Positions 1 to 8,827 of a stretch of 64,000 nucleotides of DNA are shown one piece after another. The position numbers and the translations under genes are program-made. Each line of letters opens with the position of its first letter. Positions within the stretch are counted from its first letter, which is position 1. Source of the DNA: Salifodinibacter halophilus (GTDB taxonomy: Bacteria; Pseudomonadota; Gammaproteobacteria; Nevskiales; Salinisphaeraceae); the NCBI GenBank assembly GCA_012999515.1, contig JABEEB010000001.1:558001-622000 (forward strand), written 5' to 3'. Under the pieces are notes generated by a model, which saw only the letters and a list, made by a program, of their open reading frames with translations, did not search any database and was not told where the DNA came from.

Positions 1-1
1 A

Positions 2-949
2 GGGCGGGCGCAGCAGTTCGAGCGTGAGCGCGCGCAGTTGGCTGGGACGGTCGAGCCGCTCAAGCGCGCGTCGGCCACGCTCGATGATTGCGCCGAGTTG
101 ATTGAACTCGCAGCAACTGAAGCGGCTGGCGATGTGCTGGCCGATGTCGATGAATCACTGGCTGGCGTGGAAACAACGATCGAAGATCTGGAACTACGCC
201 AGATGTTTTCGGGCGAGGCCGACGAATCGAATGCGTTTGTCGAGATCCAAGGCGGGTCTGGCGGCACAGAAGCCCAAGACTGGGCTGAAATGTTACTCCG
301 GATGTATCTGCGTTGGTGCGAACACCGCGGTTTCGAGACCGAGATCACCGAATATTCGCCCGGCGATGTGGCTGGCATAAAAAGTGCGACATTTGCGGTG
401 CGCGGCGACCATGCCTACGGTTGGCTGCGCACGGAGACTGGTGTCCACCGGCTTGTGCGCAAATCGCCGTTCGATTCGGGGGCACGCCGACATACATCGT
501 TTGCGGCTGTGTTCGTGTCGCCAGAGATTGATGACTCGGTCGCCATCGAAATCGACCCATCCGAGCTTAGAACGGATGTCTATCGTGCTAGTGGCGCGGG
601 TGGTCAGCATGTCAATCGCACCGAGTCGGCCGTGCGCATAACCCATGAGCCGACTGGCACCGTGGTGCAATGTCAGGCGAGTCGCTCACAACATAGCAAT
701 CGGGCGACGGCCATGACGCAGCTACGTGCCAAGCTTTACGAACGTGAAATGGCACGCCGCCGCGCCGAAGCCGAGGCAACCGAGGCCAACAAGGACGATA
801 TCGGCTGGGGCAGCCAGATCCGCTCCTACGTTCTGGATGCGGGGCGTATCAAGGATGTGCGCACCGGTGTTGAAGTTGGCAACACACAGAAAGTGCTCGA
901 TGGCGACTTGGATGAATTCATCGCCGCCGCGCTCAAACAGGGATATTGA
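2..949 (+). CDS. prfB: Peptide chain release factor 2 (RF2), 5'-truncated by window edge
   Basis: RF2 recognises UGA/UAA stop codons and triggers peptide release in the ribosome. The reading frame is open from base 2 to the stop at 949 with no in-frame start required at the left edge, so the gene enters from outside the window; by comparison with E. coli RF2 about 50 N-terminal residues are missing. The catalytic [16 protein letters not shown] block (GGQ motif) and the SPF codon-recognition tripeptide in VRKSPFDSG are both present, and SPF marks this as RF2 rather than RF1. The usual prfB programmed frameshift site would lie upstream of the window and cannot be checked. lysS follows 28 bases downstream in the same direction, the usual prfB-lysS pairing. 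Confidence 0.96.
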   Translation, partial: GRAQQFERERAQLAGTVEPLKRASATLDDCAELIELAATEAAGDVLADVDESLAGVETTIEDLELRQMFSGEADESNAFVEIQGGSGGTEAQDWAEMLLRMYLRWCEHRGFETEITEYSPGDVAGIKSATFAVRGDHAYGWLRTETGVHRLVRKSPFDSGARRHTSFAAVFVSPEIDDSVAIEIDPSELRTDVYRASGAGGQHVNRTESAVRITHEPTGTVVQCQASRSQHSNRATAMTQLRAKLYEREMARRRAEAEATEANKDDIGWGSQIRSYVLDAGRIKDVRTGVEVGNTQKVLDGDLDEFIAAALKQGY

Positions 950-977
950 ACAACAATGGTTGGAATGAGGTCGATTA

Positions 978-2480
978 ATGAGCGATAACGCCGAGCAGAC
1001 CGGCGGCGACGATACGTTGGTGGCCCAGCGCAAGGAAAAGCTTGCATCGTTGCGGGCGTCGGGCCGGGTTTTCGGTAATGATTTCCGACCAAGTGCGCTA
1101 GCGGATACGCTGCAACGCGAGAATGCGGATTGCGACGGCGAGGCGCTGGACGCGCGCGGCGAGCATGTGGCCGTGGCCGGCCGCGTCTTGGCGCGTCGTG
1201 TCATGGGGCGTCTCAGTTTCGCCACGCTTCAGGATCGAAGTGGCAAGATCCAATTGATGGTCATGCGCGATGCACTAGGCGATGACGCGTACCAGGCGTT
1301 CAAATCGCTTGATATCGGCGACATTCTTGGCGTTGAAGGTACGTTGACCCGCACGAACAAAGGTGAGTTATCGGTCCGCGCGGACCGGGTCGAGCTGCTG
1401 ACCAAATCACTGCGGCCATTGCCCGAGAAATGGCACGGTTTAACCGACCGCGAAGCTCGCTACCGGCAACGCTACGTCGACCTCATCATGAATCCGGATG
1501 TTCGCTCGGTGTTTGCCGCACGGAGTGCGTTGATCCATCGACTACGTAGTTTTTTCGTCGAACGCGATTTCCTCGAAGTCGAAACCCCGATGCTCCAGGC
1601 CATTCCCGGCGGAGCCGCGGCCCGGCCATTTGTGACGCATTACAACGCGCTTGAGCATGATTTCTACTTGCGCGTGGCACCGGAGCTTTATCTCAAGCGC
1701 CTTGTTGTCGGCGGTCTCGAGCGTGTGTTCGAAGTCAACCGCAATTTTCGCAATGAAGGTTTGTCGACTCGGCATAACCCCGAGTTCACGATGCTGGAGT
1801 TCTATCAGGCCTATGCCGACTATGCCGACCTGATGGATTTGATCGAAAGTCTACTCGGCGACTTGTCGCAACTGATTCGCGATACGCATGCCTCAGCACG
1901 CACCGACGAGGCGGTCGATTTGGGCCGTGACTTCGAACGGTTGACGATGACTGAGGCCGTGGCTCGATACGCGCCGGGTGCGGCGGCAACCGACTTGACC
2001 GATCAGGCGTCGCTCGCCCGCTTGGCCGGTTCGCTGGGTATCGACGGCGAAACGCATTGGGACCGCGGCCAATGGCTCACGGCGGTGTTCGAGTCCGCTG
2101 TCGAGTCGAAATTGGAAGCGCCCACGTTTATCACCGATTACCCGGCCAGCGTGTCGCCGCTGGCGCGCCGGCGTGACGACGATCCGGAAATCGCTGAACG
2201 TTTTGAGCTATTCGTCGCCGGTCGCGAGATTGCCAATGGCTTTTCGGAATTGAACGACGCCGAAGACCAGGCTGAGCGCTTCCGTGCCCAAGCTGCATCC
2301 AAAGCCGGCGGGGACGATGAGGCTATGTATTACGATGCCGATTATGTCGAGGCATTGGAATACGGCCTACCGCCGACCGCTGGCGCGGGGATCGGCATCG
2401 ACCGGCTTTTGATGCTGTTGACCGGCCAAGGCTCGATCCGGGACGTATTGCTATTTCCGCAGTTACGCCCCGAGAAGTAG
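978..2480 (+). CDS. lysS: Lysyl-tRNA synthetase, class II
   Basis: This enzyme charges tRNA-Lys with lysine using ATP. The protein has 500 residues, the normal length for bacterial class II LysRS. An OB-fold anticodon-binding domain comes first (VAVAGRVLARRVMGRLSF), followed by the class II catalytic core: motif 2 appears as FRNEGLSTRHNPEFTMLEFY and motif 3 as GAGIGIDRLLMLLTG near the C-terminus. The ATG is preceded by GAGG at a suitable distance. It lies directly after prfB and is probably cotranscribed. Its own family relative EpmA (21596-22534) lacks the OB domain, which separates the two clearly. Confidence 0.97.
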   Translation: MSDNAEQTGGDDTLVAQRKEKLASLRASGRVFGNDFRPSALADTLQRENADCDGEALDARGEHVAVAGRVLARRVMGRLSFATLQDRSGKIQLMVMRDALGDDAYQAFKSLDIGDILGVEGTLTRTNKGELSVRADRVELLTKSLRPLPEKWHGLTDREARYRQRYVDLIMNPDVRSVFAARSALIHRLRSFFVERDFLEVETPMLQAIPGGAAARPFVTHYNALEHDFYLRVAPELYLKRLVVGGLERVFEVNRNFRNEGLSTRHNPEFTMLEFYQAYADYADLMDLIESLLGDLSQLIRDTHASARTDEAVDLGRDFERLTMTEAVARYAPGAAATDLTDQASLARLAGSLGIDGETHWDRGQWLTAVFESAVESKLEAPTFITDYPASVSPLARRRDDDPEIAERFELFVAGREIANGFSELNDAEDQAERFRAQAASKAGGDDEAMYYDADYVEALEYGLPPTAGAGIGIDRLLMLLTGQGSIRDVLLFPQLRPEK

Positions 2481-2496
2481 CTGGTTGCGGAACGAT

Positions 2497-3393
2497 TCAG
2501 GCGGGGCGCACGTCGGCCGGCGTCGCATAAGGGAGTGCCAACGGGGTGAGTTCGGTGTCGCCGATGGCCAGGCTCGGCGCGTCAACCGCGCCGGTCTTGA
2601 GAACCGCCAACAGGCGACCTTCGGTGGACTCGGCGCCGGGTAGGCCGGCCACGCGCACCACGGTGCCGCGCACCTTGCCGTCAGCGTTGGTCACCTCATC
2701 ACCAGCGTTCGGGCGTGTGCCGCGCCAGCTCAGACGAAAAATACGTTGAGTCAGTCGGCCACGGTTTTGTAGCCGAGCGATAACTTCTTGTCCCGGGAAA
2801 CAGCCTTTGTCGAAATCCAGTGCGCCGAGCCAGTGCAGGTTGAGCATCTGCGATACGAACATGGCGCGGGTTGCGGTGGTAATTATGGGCACGCCGGCAT
2901 CGACACGTGCCAACTGAAACCAGTCGGTGGCCGTCGAAAAGGCCTCGGTTAGCTCATGCTCGGATTCATGCGGCGACAACACCAATGCCAATGGTGAGTG
3001 ATCCGTTGTCGCCAACCCAAGCACCACCCAGTTCGATGCAGCGCGCTGCGTACCGGCCGGAGGTGCGTCGCTGTGCATGTGTGCGGTCACCCGATGGCTG
3101 GCACGTAAATCCGTGATCTCAACTCGGGCACGCAGTACGAACATTCGCAGGCGCTGAATCAGCCCGTCGAGCAGATCGGTGCTAGAAAATAGGTGGAAGC
3201 CGCCGTCGAAAGGTGCGACGTAGAATAGGGCGATTGTGTTGCCCTGTGCGTCGCACCAGCCTGCAAAGCCAAATGTCTCGGTGCTCATGGTCGAGACATT
3301 GACGGTTAGCTGGGCGTCGAGGAAATCGACGGCGTCTGCGCCCGTGATGCGCAATGCGCCAAGCTCTGGGTTATCGATCGCGTGGTCGGTCAT
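2497..3393 (-). CDS. ygfZ: Folate-binding protein YgfZ (iron-sulfur cluster maintenance)
   Basis: YgfZ/IBA57-family proteins are folate-dependent factors that help assemble or repair certain Fe-S enzymes. The 298-residue protein carries the family signature as DKGCFPGQEVIARLQNRG, including the conserved cysteine, and shows the aminomethyltransferase-like fold pattern (GALRITGADAVDFL at the N-terminus). It is convergent with lysS (16 bases between stops) and divergent from the SDHAF4-like gene at 3495. Placement next to succinate dehydrogenase, an Fe-S enzyme, is common in gammaproteobacteria. Confidence 0.93.
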   Translation of the reverse strand: MTDHAIDNPELGALRITGADAVDFLDAQLTVNVSTMSTETFGFAGWCDAQGNTIALFYVAPFDGGFHLFSSTDLLDGLIQRLRMFVLRARVEITDLRASHRVTAHMHSDAPPAGTQRAASNWVVLGLATTDHSPLALVLSPHESEHELTEAFSTATDWFQLARVDAGVPIITTATRAMFVSQMLNLHWLGALDFDKGCFPGQEVIARLQNRGRLTQRIFRLSWRGTRPNAGDEVTNADGKVRGTVVRVAGLPGAESTEGRLLAVLKTGAVDAPSLAIGDTELTPLALPYATPADVRPA

Positions 3394-3408
3394 TTCTACA
3401 TTCCGTTG

Positions 3409-3414
3409 TATAAT
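3409..3414 (+). promoter_or_regulatory. Candidate -10 element (TATAAT) between ygfZ and the SDHAF4-like gene
   Basis: A perfect TATAAT lies in the divergent gap, preceded directly by TTG. No good -35 is present at 17 bases, so the site would depend on the -10 context. Transcription rightward would give a leader of roughly 75 bases for the gene at 3495. The opposite strand also reads TTATAC here, which could serve ygfZ. Confidence 0.4.
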
Positions 3415-3494
3415 GCAGCATATCTTAACGAGGTCGCCAAGCAGACGTCGGCGTATAGATTGTCACACCGGCGGGGCAGGTCTAGACTGCGCAC

Positions 3495-3689
3495 ATGGAT
3501 AAGCCAAGTTCCGAATCGCCAGCCACATCCGAGTCCGCCGCCGAGGATAACGAGTCGGCGGCGAACAGCGAAGGTGACGCGTCCAACCAATGGTCGGCCG
3601 AGCGTCCTGCTGAATACGGTGGTCGGCGCGGTTTGGATCCGGTCCGCTACGGCGATTGGGAAAAAAACGGGCGCTGTATCGATTTTTAA
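3495..3689 (+). CDS. Small SDHAF4/DUF1674-like succinate dehydrogenase assembly protein
   Basis: A 64-residue protein. The first 40 residues are low-complexity and acidic (Ser, Glu, Asp, Ala rich). The C-terminus reads RRGLDPVRYGDWEKNGRCIDF-like, which matches the DUF1674/SDHAF4 signature (G-x-x-P-x-RYGDWE-x-x-GR-x-x-DF). In eukaryotes SDHAF4 binds the flavinylated SdhA subunit before complex assembly; in bacteria the family is found mostly in alpha- and gammaproteobacteria near sdh or other genes. It ends about 80 bases before sdhC in the same direction, which supports the role. The assignment rests on the C-terminal motif and context. The window also has a different flavinylation factor, SdhE, at 7231-7506. 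Confidence 0.85.
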   Translation: MDKPSSESPATSESAAEDNESAANSEGDASNQWSAERPAEYGGRRGLDPVRYGDWEKNGRCIDF

Positions 3690-3770
3690 TGTCGACTGCA
3701 ACTGAGGATAAAGTCATTGGCAGTGGCGTCCAGCCTCTTTTGACACCGTGTAACAACAGCGAATAACACC

Positions 3771-4157
3771 ATGGCCCGACCCGCGAACGCACCGCTTTCT
3801 CCGCATCTTCAGATCTATCGCTGGCCGATATCGATGTTTACGTCGATCGCCCACCGGGCATCGGGCATCGTGTTGTCCGTCGGCACCGTCTTTCTGGCGG
3901 TCTGGCTCGTATCTGCAGCCATGGGGCCGGCCGCTTTTGCCGACATCAATGGCATTGCGGCAGCTTGGTACGGCCAGCTGTTGATGGTTGGCTGGTCGTT
4001 CGCGCTGTTCTATCACCTGTGCAATGGCGTGCGGCATTTGGTTTGGGATACTGGCATCGGGTTACGGCTGAGCGACGCTCGTATCACCGGCTATGTCGCG
4101 ATCGCCGTGGCTGCCGGATTAACCATCATCACCTGGGTTTTTGCGCTGGCGCTTTAA
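3771..4157 (+). CDS. sdhC: Succinate dehydrogenase cytochrome b556 subunit
   Basis: SdhC is a membrane anchor of complex II that binds haem b and ubiquinone with SdhD. The 128-residue protein starts with the family motif RPLSPHLQIY in the variant NAPLSPHLQIYRWPISM, contains SIAHRASG (the quinone-site Ser and Arg) and a haem-ligand region FYHLCNGVRHLVWD. Three hydrophobic helices are visible. It begins the sdhCDAB set; sdhD follows after 28 bases. The sequence before the ATG is a poor Shine-Dalgarno match. Confidence 0.96.
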   Translation: MARPANAPLSPHLQIYRWPISMFTSIAHRASGIVLSVGTVFLAVWLVSAAMGPAAFADINGIAAAWYGQLLMVGWSFALFYHLCNGVRHLVWDTGIGLRLSDARITGYVAIAVAAGLTIITWVFALAL

Positions 4158-4185
4158 GCGTCGGCCCAACAGACACGGATCCGAT

Positions 4186-4569
4186 ATGACCAATACGACA
4201 CAATCGCCGCTGGCCGGCGCACGCGGGCTCGGTAGTGCCAAAACGGGTGTTACACACTGGTGGATGCAGCGAGTCACGGCTGTTGCCCTGGTGCCGTTGA
4301 CGCTCTGGTTCGTGGCCAGTCTTGCTGCCCATCTGGGCGCCGACTACGCCAGCGTAATGAACTGGTTGACGTCGCCGCTTTCCGCCACGTTGATGATGAT
4401 CTATCTAGCCGCGATCTTTTACCACGCTCAACTTGGCTTGCAGGTTATCGTCGAGGACTACGTCCACACCGAATTCGTAAAATTCGCCCTCATTATCGGC
4501 CTGCAATTCGCCAACACGCTACTGGGCGTGGCGTCGATCGTGTCGGTGTTTATTCTTCTCACGGGCTGA
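4186..4569 (+). CDS. sdhD: Succinate dehydrogenase hydrophobic membrane anchor
   Basis: SdhD pairs with SdhC to hold SdhAB on the membrane and form the quinone site. The ATG at 4186 (MTNTTQSPLAGARGLGSAK) is preferred over the TTG at 4141, which lies inside sdhC and would add a charged, non-homologous extension. The resulting 127 residues match the family's usual size. The stretch HWWMQRVTAVALVPLTLW is typical of SdhD, and FYHAQLGLQVIVEDYVH contains the haem-binding histidine region. Three membrane helices are visible. sdhA starts 9 bases after the stop. Confidence 0.95.
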   Translation: MTNTTQSPLAGARGLGSAKTGVTHWWMQRVTAVALVPLTLWFVASLAAHLGADYASVMNWLTSPLSATLMMIYLAAIFYHAQLGLQVIVEDYVHTEFVKFALIIGLQFANTLLGVASIVSVFILLTG

Positions 4570-4578
4570 CTTTTTGCC

Positions 4579-6369
4579 ATGAACGACCAATACGAAATTA
4601 TCGATCATCAACACGACGTCGTCGTCGTGGGTGCCGGTGGCGCCGGCCTGCGCGCCGTGCGCGGTCTGGCCGATGCAGGTTTGAGTACAGCCTGTGTGAC
4701 CAAGGTTTTCCCAACGCGGAGCCATACGGTGGCGGCCCAGGGGGGTATTGCCTCGGCACTCGGCAACATGGGCGAAGACGATTGGCGTTGGCACGCCTAC
4801 GACACGGTCAAAGGCAGCGACTGGCTGGGCGACCAAGACGCGATCGAACATCTAACCAAGGAAGCGATCCCATCGATCGTGGAGCTGGAACACGATGGTG
4901 TGCCGTTCTCGCGACTGGATAACGGCAAGATTTACCAGCGGCCGTTCGGCGGCATGACCACCCACTATGGCCAGGGTCAGGCCGAGCGGACCTGCGCCGC
5001 GGCCGACCGAACCGGCCATGCGTTATTGCATACGCTCTATCAACAGTCGCTCAAGGCCCGTGCTGAATTCTTTGTCGAGTTTTTCGCGACCGATCTGCTG
5101 ACTACCGAAGATGGCGAGATCAAAGGCGTTCTCGCTTGGGATTTGCAGGGTGGCCGGCTTCATCGATTCCGTGGCCATCAAGTGATTCTGGCAACTGGCG
5201 GCTATGGTCGAGCCTATTTTTCCTGCACTTCGGCGCATACTTGCACCGGCGACGGCATGGGCATGGCCCTTCGAGCCGGCGTGCCGTTGCAGGATCCCGA
5301 GTTCGTGCAGTTCCATCCAACAGGTGTTTACGGTGCGGGTTGCCTCATCACCGAAGGCGCACGCGGCGAGGGTGGTTATCTGACCAATGGCAACGGTGAG
5401 CGTTTCATGGAACGTTACGCGCCGAACGCCAAGGATCTAGCCTCCCGAGATGTCGTTAGCCGTGCCATGACGGTCGAGATCAACGAAGGTCGTGGGGTCG
5501 GCGAAAACGCCGACCACATCATGCTGCATCTCGAGCATCTAGGCCCCGAAGTGTTGCACGAGCGTCTGCCGGGTATTACCGAGACTGCTGAAATCTTTTC
5601 TGGTGTCGATGCAACCAAGGATCCCATTCCGGTGCTGCCAACCGTGCATTACTGCATGGGTGGTATTCCGACCAATCCTTTCGGTGAAGTCGTAACCAAG
5701 GACGGTGACGACCCGGACAGCCTCGTGCCTGGCTTAATGGCCGTGGGTGAAACCGCTTGTGTATCAGTGCATGGCGCGAACCGGTTGGGCTCCAATGCGT
5801 TGCTCGACCTGGTGGTGTTCGGCCGTGCGGCGGCTAAGCGTTGCACGGAGTTGATAACGCCGGGGGCACGCCACCACGCCGACATTAGTGCCTCCGAACA
5901 ACAAGCGCTCGAGCGATTCGATGCGCTACGTTATGCCAATGGATCGACGCCCACCGCTGAACTGCGCGCCAGCCTGCAGAATTCGATGCAGACCTACGCT
6001 GCCGTATTCCGCAACACCGAGAACCTGGCCAAGGGCGTCAATAAAATCGCTGAAGAAGTCCAGTCTTTCAGCGACGTCCACGTTAGCGATCGCTCCATGA
6101 CTTGGAATAGTGATCTGGTGGAAACCATGGAGTTGCAGAATCTGCTGGAGTGCGCGATTTGCACGGTCAACGCGGCGAGCAACCGAACTGAGAGCCGCGG
6201 CGCACACGCGCATGAAGAGTACACCGAGCGCGACGATGAAAACTGGATCAAGCACACCTTGACCTGGTACCAGGGGGGCACGGACGTCGAAATCGACTAT
6301 CGGCCAGTTCATATGAACCCGATGACCGACGAGATGGCCTATATCCCGCCCAAGGAACGTGTCTACTAG
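4579..6369 (+). CDS. sdhA: Succinate dehydrogenase flavoprotein subunit
   Basis: SdhA oxidises succinate to fumarate with covalently bound FAD. The 596-residue protein shows the Rossmann dinucleotide motif [13 protein letters not shown] near residues 15-27 and the FAD-attachment histidine at about residue 49 in [10 protein letters not shown]. The substrate region [21 protein letters not shown] and the [19 protein letters not shown] block are intact. It lies between sdhD and sdhB. Its flavinylation is expected to need the SdhE encoded just downstream, and the SDHAF4-like protein at 3495 is predicted to contact it as well. Confidence 0.98.
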   Translation: MNDQYEIIDHQHDVVVVGAGGAGLRAVRGLADAGLSTACVTKVFPTRSHTVAAQGGIASALGNMGEDDWRWHAYDTVKGSDWLGDQDAIEHLTKEAIPSIVELEHDGVPFSRLDNGKIYQRPFGGMTTHYGQGQAERTCAAADRTGHALLHTLYQQSLKARAEFFVEFFATDLLTTEDGEIKGVLAWDLQGGRLHRFRGHQVILATGGYGRAYFSCTSAHTCTGDGMGMALRAGVPLQDPEFVQFHPTGVYGAGCLITEGARGEGGYLTNGNGERFMERYAPNAKDLASRDVVSRAMTVEINEGRGVGENADHIMLHLEHLGPEVLHERLPGITETAEIFSGVDATKDPIPVLPTVHYCMGGIPTNPFGEVVTKDGDDPDSLVPGLMAVGETACVSVHGANRLGSNALLDLVVFGRAAAKRCTELITPGARHHADISASEQQALERFDALRYANGSTPTAELRASLQNSMQTYAAVFRNTENLAKGVNKIAEEVQSFSDVHVSDRSMTWNSDLVETMELQNLLECAICTVNAASNRTESRGAHAHEEYTERDDENWIKHTLTWYQGGTDVEIDYRPVHMNPMTDEMAYIPPKERVY

Positions 6370-6405
6370 TGTGCCGCGCCGCCCGGCATTCGATGGAGTC
6401 GAGCC

Positions 6406-7185
6406 ATGAGTAAATTCCGCCTGCCCCAAAATTCCCGGATCAGCAAAGGCCGCGTTTTCGCAGCGCCTGCGGATGCGACTAACACCAAGACGTTCCGGAT
6501 CTATCGCTTCGAGCCGGAATCGGGGGAGAACCCGCGCGTCGATCGGTTTACCATCGATCTGGACCGGTGCGGCCCGATGGTTCTGGATGCCGTCATCAAA
6601 ATCAAGAACGAATACGACGCCACGCTGGCATTCCGGCGTTCGTGCCGGGAGGGCGTCTGTGGCTCCTGCGCGTTCAATATTGACGGCAAGAACACGCTGG
6701 CCTGTACGACGCGGATTACCGACATCGACGGCGATGTCGCGATCTATCCGCTGCCGCACATGCCGGTGGTCAAAGACCTGATTCCGGATCTGACACATTT
6801 CTATGCCCAGCTCGAATCGGTCGAGCCATGGCTCAAGACCGACAGCGCAGCGCCTTCGCGCGAACGGCTGCAAAGTCCAGAGGAGCGCGAACAACTCGAC
6901 GGTCTGTACGAGTGCATTCTATGTGCGTGCTGTTCCACCGCCTGCCCGAGCTACTGGTGGAACCCCGATAAGTATCTGGGGCCGGCGGTTCTGCTGCAGG
7001 CTTATCGCTGGATCGTCGACTCGCGTGACGAGGCCACTGGCCAACGCCTGGACGAGCTCGAAGACCCATTCAAGTTATACCGTTGCCATACCATCATGAA
7101 CTGCACGGACACTTGTCCCAAAGGTTTAAACCCGGCCAAGGCCATCGCTGAGACCAAAAAATTAATGGTTGAGCGCCGGGGATAG
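6406..7185 (+). CDS. sdhB: Succinate dehydrogenase iron-sulfur subunit
   Basis: SdhB passes electrons from FAD to ubiquinone through three Fe-S clusters. The 259-residue protein contains the [2Fe-2S] motif [16 protein letters not shown] followed by LAC, and two further cysteine groups, [16 protein letters not shown] and [17 protein letters not shown], for the [4Fe-4S] and [3Fe-4S] clusters. It is slightly longer than the E. coli protein at the N-terminus (about 20 residues). It follows sdhA by 36 bases and is followed by sdhE. Confidence 0.97.
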   Translation: MSKFRLPQNSRISKGRVFAAPADATNTKTFRIYRFEPESGENPRVDRFTIDLDRCGPMVLDAVIKIKNEYDATLAFRRSCREGVCGSCAFNIDGKNTLACTTRITDIDGDVAIYPLPHMPVVKDLIPDLTHFYAQLESVEPWLKTDSAAPSRERLQSPEEREQLDGLYECILCACCSTACPSYWWNPDKYLGPAVLLQAYRWIVDSRDEATGQRLDELEDPFKLYRCHTIMNCTDTCPKGLNPAKAIAETKKLMVERRG

Positions 7186-7230
7186 TGATTGTCGGCGGCT
7201 ATAGCAGGCACGGTTAACAGGGCGATCTGA

Positions 7231-7506
7231 ATGCAGGCCATGCGAAGCGAACCCGCCGAGGAAAAATCGCGCGTTCGCTGGCACTGCCGGCGTGGCATGA
7301 AGGAACTCGACGTGCTGCTCGAGCGCTTTATGGTCACCGATTACGATGGCCTGACCGTGGCCGAGCATCAGGCGCTGTGTCACTTGCTCGACAATGTCGA
7401 TCCCGACCTCTATATGATGATCATGGGGCGTATGGCGGCCGCCAGCGATACCGAGGCGCAGTTGCTCGCACGTATCCGGGCACATAAAAAACCCGCCGGC
7501 ACGTGA
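7231..7506 (+). CDS. sdhE: FAD assembly factor SdhE
   Basis: SdhE (YgfY/CptB, homologue of mitochondrial Sdh5/SDHAF2) is a small cytosolic protein needed for covalent flavinylation of SdhA. The 91-residue protein has the diagnostic RGxxE motif as CRRGMKELD around residues 19-27, and the conserved DNVDPDLYMMIMG segment. ATG codons at 7231 and 7240 are both possible starts. It comes right after sdhB and before ygfX, so all factors for complex II maturation sit together. Confidence 0.93.
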   Translation: MQAMRSEPAEEKSRVRWHCRRGMKELDVLLERFMVTDYDGLTVAEHQALCHLLDNVDPDLYMMIMGRMAAASDTEAQLLARIRAHKKPAGT

Positions 7507-7525
7507 AGCTCGTTCGTGCACAGTC

Positions 7526-7948
7526 GTGACCGAGCCGCTTGATGTAGTCATTGCGCGGTCGGCCGTGCTGACCGCGATCATACTGGTAGTTCATCTCACG
7601 GCACTGGCGATTGCGTGTTACATGGCCATCTTCCGCCCGAGCTTCGTGATACTGGTTCCGATGATCGTCTGGTCGGCCTGGCATGCGTGCCGTGCTGGAG
7701 CGGTTGAACGTTTCCAGCTGGATCCGGGGATGGTTTGTCATGTCTGGATGCGTGACGGTCATCGCGCGACCGGAACACTGGCGCATGCTGCAGTCTACGG
7801 TGCGTCGGCGGCCACTTTGGTTATGGCGTTCCGCGGCCCCGAGCCTCGCGTGCAACGTCTGCTGATAACCGCGGATGCGCTCGATACGGCAACATTCCGT
7901 CGTTTACGGATGTGGCTGCGTGTCTATGGCGATGTCACAGTCCGATAA
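7526..7948 (+). CDS. ygfX: YgfX-family membrane protein (partner of SdhE)
   Basis: A 140-residue protein with a GTG start 19 bases after sdhE. Two hydrophobic segments span roughly residues 14-50 (LTAIILVVHLTALAIACYMAIF and the following stretch). The C-terminal LLITADALDTATFRRLRMWLR matches the YgfX ending (LWLAADSMDEAEWRDLRRIL in E. coli). YgfX/CptA is encoded with SdhE in many gammaproteobacteria and has been described both as an SdhE partner and as a toxin acting on cytoskeletal proteins. Here the conserved pairing and the topology are what the sequence shows; which role applies is open. Confidence 0.8.
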   Translation: MTEPLDVVIARSAVLTAIILVVHLTALAIACYMAIFRPSFVILVPMIVWSAWHACRAGAVERFQLDPGMVCHVWMRDGHRATGTLAHAAVYGASAATLVMAFRGPEPRVQRLLITADALDTATFRRLRMWLRVYGDVTVR

Positions 7949-8247
7949 TGGCTCGATAGTTTGGAGCATTGCACTGATTAATTATGCGTCGCTCGTGCTA
8001 GCCTTGCCACACTCAGCGAATGCCAATGCATTTCGATTTCGAACGGGGACCAGAATTTGCGCGTAATTGGACGGGCATGCCAAGGCCAGCCCGATAAAGC
8101 GTTACTGCGCTTTGTTGTTGCAAACGATGGTAGTCCCAACGAGCGTGAACTTATGAGTTTTGGCGTGGTCTATTTAGGCAGTTGCCGTCAAAGTACAAAG
8201 CGTCATGTATGGAATCTGTCCCGCGTCGGCCCCATTGTTAGTGTCTT
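7949..8247. other. Intergenic region upstream of rpoE
   Basis: This 299-base stretch holds no convincing gene. The short open frames in it lack a Shine-Dalgarno site and resemble no known family. The only clear signal is a sigma-E-like promoter at 8146-8172. The region probably carries the rpoE promoters and a leader of about 65-70 bases. Confidence 0.6.
8146..8172 (+). promoter_or_regulatory. Candidate sigma-E (RpoE) promoter for rpoE
   Basis: TGAACTT at 8146-8152 is followed after 16 bases by TCTA at 8169-8172. This resembles the extracytoplasmic sigma-E consensus (GGAACTT, 15-16 bases, TCTGA/TCAAA). It sits about 75 bases before the rpoE start codon, as expected for the known autoregulation of rpoE. 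The -10 part is only a partial match. Confidence 0.4.
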
Positions 8248-8823
8248 ATGGCCGACGATGTAAGCGATGCCCAGCTCGTGGAGCGCGTACAACGCGGCGA
8301 ACGCGCGGCGTTTGATCTGCTTGTTCGTAAATACCAGCATAGAGTTGTGAATCTCGTGTCGCGATACGTGAATCCATCGGAGGCACAGGATGTCGCCCAG
8401 GATGCCTTTATCAAGGCTTATCGTTCGTTGTCTGGATTCAAGGGCGATAGCGCGTTTTATACCTGGTTATACCGTATTTCGATCAACGCCGCTAAGAACC
8501 ATATTACGGCGCGCTCACGCCGGCCCTCGAATCAAGACATTGATGTCGACGACGCCGAAGTTATCGGCCGGACCGATCGTTTCTCGGATCGCGCTTCTCC
8601 GGAAGCACTCGCTGAAAGCGATGAAACCCGTGACACAGTGCTTGCCACGATCCGGGAATTACCCGAAGACTTGCGCATGGCGATCATGCTACGGGAGCTC
8701 GACGGTATGAGTTATGACGAGATTGCCGAAACCATGGACTGCCCAGTTGGCACGGTACGTTCCCGAATCTTTCGAGCGCGGAGTGCGGTCGAAGAGCGTA
8801 TCGCAGCCCTGAGCGAGAAGTAA
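8248..8823 (+). CDS. rpoE: RNA polymerase sigma-E factor (RpoE/AlgU)
   Basis: An extracytoplasmic-function sigma factor of 191 residues, the exact size of E. coli RpoE. Region 2 contains YVNPSEAQDVAQDAFIKAYR with the -10 recognition helix, and region 4 has GMSYDEIAETMDCPVGTVRSRIFRAR, the helix-turn-helix for the -35 element. It responds to misfolded outer-membrane proteins once its anti-sigma factor is degraded. rseA begins 4 bases later and rseB overlaps rseA, so the three form one unit. Confidence 0.96.
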   Translation: MADDVSDAQLVERVQRGERAAFDLLVRKYQHRVVNLVSRYVNPSEAQDVAQDAFIKAYRSLSGFKGDSAFYTWLYRISINAAKNHITARSRRPSNQDIDVDDAEVIGRTDRFSDRASPEALAESDETRDTVLATIRELPEDLRMAIMLRELDGMSYDEIAETMDCPVGTVRSRIFRARSAVEERIAALSEK

Positions 8824-8827
8824 CGCT

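Noticed and set aside
4260-4922. Plus-strand open frame of 220 codons overlapping sdhD and sdhA
   Set aside because: Arg-rich, out of frame with two certain genes; composition typical of a shifted-frame translation.
5926-6894. Long open frame (322 codons) on the minus strand across sdhA and sdhB
   Set aside because: It is fully antisense to two certain genes, has no recognisable domains, and results from GC-rich codon use.
8057-8263. 68-codon open frame upstream of rpoE as a possible leader peptide
   Set aside because: No Shine-Dalgarno site, no homology, and it runs through the predicted sigma-E promoter.
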